From assembly GCF_005503695.1 (NCBI RefSeq), contig NZ_SCMU01000002.1, forward strand, positions 62,001 through 126,000: 64,000 nt of DNA, read 5' to 3'. Below, one piece after another: positions 61,898 to 64,000 of this stretch; the first letter of the stretch is position 1; the number at the start of each line of letters is the position of its first letter. The position numbers and the translations under genes were made by a program. Under the pieces are notes generated by a model that saw only the letters and a list, made by a program, of their open reading frames with translations, had not been told where the DNA came from and did not search any database. Source of the stretch: Sphingopyxis sp. 2PD (GTDB lineage Bacteria > Pseudomonadota > Alphaproteobacteria > Sphingomonadales > Sphingomonadaceae).

Positions 61898-63104
61898 CAA
61901 AGGCCGAAATACCGGTGATCGCACGGCCCAGGATCAGCGCATGAACGTCGTGCGTCCCTTCATAGGTGTTTACCGTTTCCAGGTTCACCGCGTGGCGGAT
62001 GACGTGATAATCGGCGGAAATGCCGTTGCCGCCGTGCATGTCGCGCGCGACGCGGGCGATATCGAGCGCCTTGCCGCAATTGTTGCGCTTCAGGAAGCTG
62101 ATCGCATCGGGAATCAGGCGCCCTTCGTCGATCAACCGCCCGACGCGCAGCGCCGCGTGCAGCCCGAGCGTGATTTCGGTGAGCATATTGGCGAGCTTCA
62201 GCTGGACGATCTGGTTCGCCGCGAGCGGCCGCCCGAACTGCTGGCGTTCGAGCGTGTAACCCCGCGCCGCTTCGTAGCAGAATTCCGCCGCACCCATCGC
62301 GCCCCAGCCGATGCCGTAGCGCGCCCGGTTGAGACAGCCGAAGGGACCCTTGAGCCCCGACACATGCGGCAGCAGCGCGTCTTCACCAACCTCGACGCTA
62401 TCCATCACGATCTCGCCGGTCACCGACGCGCGCAGGCTGACCTTGCCCTCGATCTTCGGCGCCGAGAGGCCTTTCATGCCCTTTTCGAGGATGAATCCGC
62501 GGATCGCGCCGCCATGCGCTTCCGACTTCGCCCACACGACGAACACGTCGGCGATCGGCGAGTTGGTGATCCACATCTTTGCGCCCTTCAGGCGATAGCC
62601 GCCTTCGATCTTTTCGGCGCGGGTGCGCATCCCGCCGGGGTCGCTGCCCGCATCGGGCTCGGTGAGCCCGAAACAACCGACGAGTTCGCCCGAGGTCAGC
62701 CCGGGCAGATATTTGCGCTTCTGTTCCTCGCTGCCGTAGGCGTTGATCGGATGGATCACGAGGCTGCTCTGCACCGAACAGGCCGAACGATAGCCCGAAT
62801 CGATGCGCTCGACCTCGCGCGCGATCAGCCCGTAGCTGACATAGTTCAGCCCGGCGCCGCCATATTCCGGGTCGATCGTCGCGCCGAGCAAGCCGAGCGC
62901 GCCCATTTCCGACATGATCTCGCGGTCGAAGCGCTCATCCAGAAACGCCGAGGTGACGCGCGGCAGCAACGCATCGGTGGCGTAAGCGCGCGCGGTGTCG
63001 CGGACCATCCGCTCCTCTTCGCTGAGTTCGGCGTCAAGCTGAAGCGGGTCGAGCGGGTCGAGCGGGTCGAGCGCTTCGATGCGCTGCGGATCGGCGAGGG
63101 CCAT
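61890..63104 (-). CDS. gcdH: Glutaryl-CoA dehydrogenase
   Basis: This 404-residue FAD enzyme oxidises and decarboxylates glutaryl-CoA to crotonyl-CoA in lysine/tryptophan degradation. Catalytic Glu382 is in [20 protein letters not shown], and [20 protein letters not shown] precedes it, both typical of GcdH. An N-terminal [13 protein letters not shown] run comes from a 9-bp tandem repeat at 63043-63069. It is transcribed with the CoA-transferase gene. Confidence 0.93.
   Translation of the reverse strand: MALADPQRIEALDPLDPLDPLQLDAELSEEERMVRDTARAYATDALLPRVTSAFLDERFDREIMSEMGALGLLGATIDPEYGGAGLNYVSYGLIAREVERIDSGYRSACSVQSSLVIHPINAYGSEEQKRKYLPGLTSGELVGCFGLTEPDAGSDPGGMRTRAEKIEGGYRLKGAKMWITNSPIADVFVVWAKSEAHGGAIRGFILEKGMKGLSAPKIEGKVSLRASVTGEIVMDSVEVGEDALLPHVSGLKGPFGCLNRARYGIGWGAMGAAEFCYEAARGYTLERQQFGRPLAANQIVQLKLANMLTEITLGLHAALRVGRLIDEGRLIPDAISFLKRNNCGKALDIARVARDMHGGNGISADYHVIRHAVNLETVNTYEGTHDVHALILGRAITGISAFGG
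63043..63069. repeat. Three tandem copies of a 9-bp unit in the gcdH start region
   Basis: AGCGGGTCG repeats exactly three times and a partial fourth follows. On the coding strand it gives three LDP tripeptides near residues 12-20. The unit keeps frame, so copy number can change without a frameshift. Confidence 0.88.
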
Positions 63105-63151
63105 GGAAACGGGCTTTCTCTATATGGCGAGCAGCCCTTTCGGGACGCGCG

Positions 63152-64000
63152 CTAGGGGGTCGGGGCCGCGGTGCTGCGGGCGATTGCGGCAGCGGGACTG
63201 TCGCGCGGCTCCAATATCGCGGCGGTCTCGATCAGGTCAAGCGCACGCCGTGCCTCATGATAGCGCCGCGCATCGATCAGCCAATCATTGGCCGCAGCGG
63301 CCCCCGGCAGCGCCTCGACCTCGGCAATCGCCAGATCAGCCTGCCCCGCACCCAAATAACGCCGGGCGCGATCGAGCCGTTCGGAAGCGCGCGGCGACTG
63401 CGTTCCCGCCGCGCGGACCACGAACAACTCGCTCAGCTCGCGGCGAAAGCCGGTCCACAGGCTGCCACTGTCGTCACCGCCGCGCCCAACCAGCTGCGGC
63501 GCCAGCGTGTCGAGTTCGGCGCGCAATTGTTCGAGCGTCACTGGATCGCGCGACGTTTCGATGATCGTCTTGACCGCGTTGGGCTGGTCGTCGCCGAAGC
63601 GCAGACGCAGCTGGGCGTCGAGATAGCCGAGCGACAGGCCGCGATCGAGCGCGCGGCGCACGGCGAAGGCGACGAGCAATCCTTCCGACCGCGATGCGTT
63701 GCCCGACGCCGATTCGGCCTCCAGCGTAATCCGCGACAGCCGCTGTTCGAGCTCCGCCACGCGCGCCGCCAGCGCATTGGCGCCATCGACGGGCGCGACA
63801 ACCAGCGGCGCGCCTTTCGGTACCGCATCGGCGATCCGCACCGGATCGGCCATATCGCGAACCGCTGGCGGCGCGATGACGTTCGCCGCAGGGGCGCTAT
63901 CGGTAGTGGTCAGCCAGCGATTCACCGCCCAGCCGCCCCCGGCAACACCGATCAGCAGCAGGAGCAGGGCAGCGATGGCGAGCAGCCGAAACGATGGTCC
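63152..64000 (-). CDS. Mitofilin-like membrane-anchored coiled-coil protein (5' end outside window)
   Basis: The frame is open to the window end and gives at least 282 residues. A membrane helix (LLAIAALLLLLIGVAGGGWA) begins within the first visible codons. A predicted coiled coil (NALAARVAELEQRLSRITLE) and a helical C-terminal domain follow. This order resembles alphaproteobacterial mitofilin/COG4223 proteins, often found near hemC/hemD, but the upstream context is not visible. The true start is beyond the window; a GTG at 63925 would lose the membrane helix. Confidence 0.65.
   Translation of the reverse strand, partial: GPSFRLLAIAALLLLLIGVAGGGWAVNRWLTTTDSAPAANVIAPPAVRDMADPVRIADAVPKGAPLVVAPVDGANALAARVAELEQRLSRITLEAESASGNASRSEGLLVAFAVRRALDRGLSLGYLDAQLRLRFGDDQPNAVKTIIETSRDPVTLEQLRAELDTLAPQLVGRGGDDSGSLWTGFRRELSELFVVRAAGTQSPRASERLDRARRYLGAGQADLAIAEVEALPGAAAANDWLIDARRYHEARRALDLIETAAILEPRDSPAAAIARSTAAPTP

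Overview
The window is GC-rich, gene-dense bacterial chromosome. Protein families, the GAAC-N7-GAAC LexA box, the ImuA-ImuB-DnaE2 cassette and frequent ATGA/GTGA start-stop overlaps point to an alphaproteobacterium. I infer Sphingomonadales, probably Sphingopyxis-like; this is family recognition from memory, not a database result.

Layout. 1-1938: end of an RND efflux operon (pump C-terminus and outer-membrane lipoprotein). 2041-7609: LexA-controlled mutagenesis cassette imuA-imuB-dnaE2. 7757-39236: an almost complete flagellar locus with flagellin fliC (-); fliE-F-G-H-I-J-K-L-M-N-O-P-Q, fliR-flhB and fliD-fliS (+); a FleQ/FlbD-like sigma-54 activator and motAB (-); flgB-C-D-E-F-G-H-I-J-K-L (-); flgA, flgM-flgN, and a lytic transglycosylase-flhA-fliA operon (+). 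39309-41216: four small genes on the minus strand (MarR-like regulator, membrane protein, helical protein, LuxR-type HTH protein with a C-terminal membrane anchor). 41400-47595: acyl-CoA metabolism (methylsuccinyl-CoA dehydrogenase-like, thiolase, Mct-like CoA transferase), an Lrp/AsnC regulator, a leucine dehydrogenase-like enzyme and an ACT-like protein. 47638-52768: tRNA-Arg(CCG), a YeiH-type membrane protein, a zinc-ribbon membrane protein and ftsE-ftsX-ydcF-plsC. 52915-56730: tyrC/hisC (-) and metX-metW (+). 56775-64000: DUF1993 protein, TetR regulator with divergent TonB-dependent receptor, CoA transferase plus glutaryl-CoA dehydrogenase, and a mitofilin-like protein cut by the window end.

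How the parts work together. Promoter motifs rebuild a three-tier flagellar cascade. A housekeeping-type promoter precedes the sigma-54 activator gene. Four sigma-54 sites (GG-N10-GC) precede the fliE, flgB, flgA and transglycosylase-flhA-fliA units. Four sites of the form TTAA/TCAA/TTGA-N15-GCCGTTAA-like precede fliC, fliD-fliS, flgM-flgN and motAB, as expected for FliA (sigma-28) targets, with FlgM as anti-sigma factor. The layout resembles beta/gammaproteobacterial flagellar systems. I see no chemotaxis genes, flaF/flbT, flhF or fleN here.

Most interesting points: the inferred sigma-28 consensus; a FliM lacking the N-terminal CheY-binding motif; a FlgJ without an enzyme domain alongside a separate transglycosylase gene; FlgH without a lipobox; very short FlgE, FlgD and flagellin; an Mcd plus Mct-like pair that would act in sequence on mesaconyl-CoA; a three-copy motif around the activator promoter; and several families of large intergenic inverted repeats, one set inside the fli operon.
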